Shown here: one piece after another, positions 41,037 to 41,063 of the stretch
Layout of the letters: the number at the start of each line of letters is the position of its first letter
Position numbering within the stretch: position 1 is the stretch's first letter
NCBI RefSeq assembly: GCF_024345185.1
Contig: NZ_BROB01000022.1
Span: 1-41,063, forward strand
DNA from: Levilactobacillus humaensis
GTDB taxonomy: Bacteria; Bacillota; Bacilli; Lactobacillales; Lactobacillaceae
Length of the DNA stretch: 41,063 nt
Direction of reading: 5' to 3'
Program-made: the position numbers and the translations under genes
The notes under the pieces: generated by a model
What the model was told of the DNA's origin: nothing
The model's database searches: none
What the model saw: the letters and a program-made list of their open reading frames with translations, nothing else

Positions 41037-41063
41037 ATAATAAAAGGGCACATCACCATTGTG

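Overview
The window looks like chromosome from a lactic acid bacterium of the Lactobacillaceae, at roughly 50% G+C. The signs are strong AGGAGG-type ribosome binding sites, several TTG and GTG starts, two LPQTG sortase-anchored surface proteins (one with a KxYKxGKxW signal peptide), a choloylglycine-hydrolase-family acylase, a methionine T-box in front of metQNI, and protein sequences typical of lactobacilli. The species cannot be fixed from the sequence alone. No tRNA, rRNA, CRISPR array, prophage or transposase gene was seen.

Layout. 1-2.4 kb: a truncated DUF1697 gene, a class I glutamine amidotransferase, and a secreted ADP-ribosyltransferase of the iota-Ia/VIP2 kind. 2.4-8.7 kb: an ABC-2 exporter with an operator-like palindrome at its promoter, a TetR regulator, two tandem paralogous MFS exporters and an aldo/keto reductase. 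9-14.3 kb: a SpaA/Cna_B-type LPXTG adhesin, a second TetR regulator and a convergent LRR/LPXTG protein. 14.9-16.1 kb: a MerR-cupin-carboxymuconolactone decarboxylase operon with a 19-bp-spacer promoter. 16.2-19.7 kb: three secreted hydrolases (GH8, GH25 lysozyme, matrixin metalloprotease). 19.9-24.8 kb: DNA repair genes tag, sbcD and sbcC. 25.3-29.2 kb: penicillin V acylase-like enzyme, GNAT acetyltransferase, GH3 beta-glucosidase. 29.4-31.3 kb: a short Cys-rich leader peptide, an attenuator-like hairpin and an oligopeptide-binding lipoprotein. 31.7-35.4 kb: a degenerate Tag paralogue and T-box-metQ-metN-metI. 35.6-40.6 kb: EamA transporter, histidine phosphatase, small acidic protein, aldo/keto reductase, GcvH-like lipoyl protein, lipoate-protein ligase and a coupled small unknown.

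The most unusual material is partly noncoding. (i) A family of structured 3'-end elements has three copies (about 1.13, 17.40 and 26.99 kb). Each starts about 10 nt after a stop codon, in the sense orientation, and shows compensatory changes in its stems. (ii) A roughly 190-bp GC-rich repeat has two copies (31.31 and 40.63 kb) whose paired segments differ by compensatory changes, as expected of a structured RNA read from the + strand. (iii) A 35-codon leader with four Cys codons sits before a perfect 16-bp terminator hairpin, with a plausible antiterminator, upstream of a peptide-binding protein; this looks like cysteine-responsive attenuation. (iv) A 220-bp element bounded by 13-bp perfect inverted repeats lies after sbcC. 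Among proteins, the secreted toxin-like ADP-ribosyltransferase and the Tag paralogue lacking its zinc ligands and base-recognition glutamate stand out.

All assignments come from reading the sequence and recalled family motifs; no database search or folding program was run.
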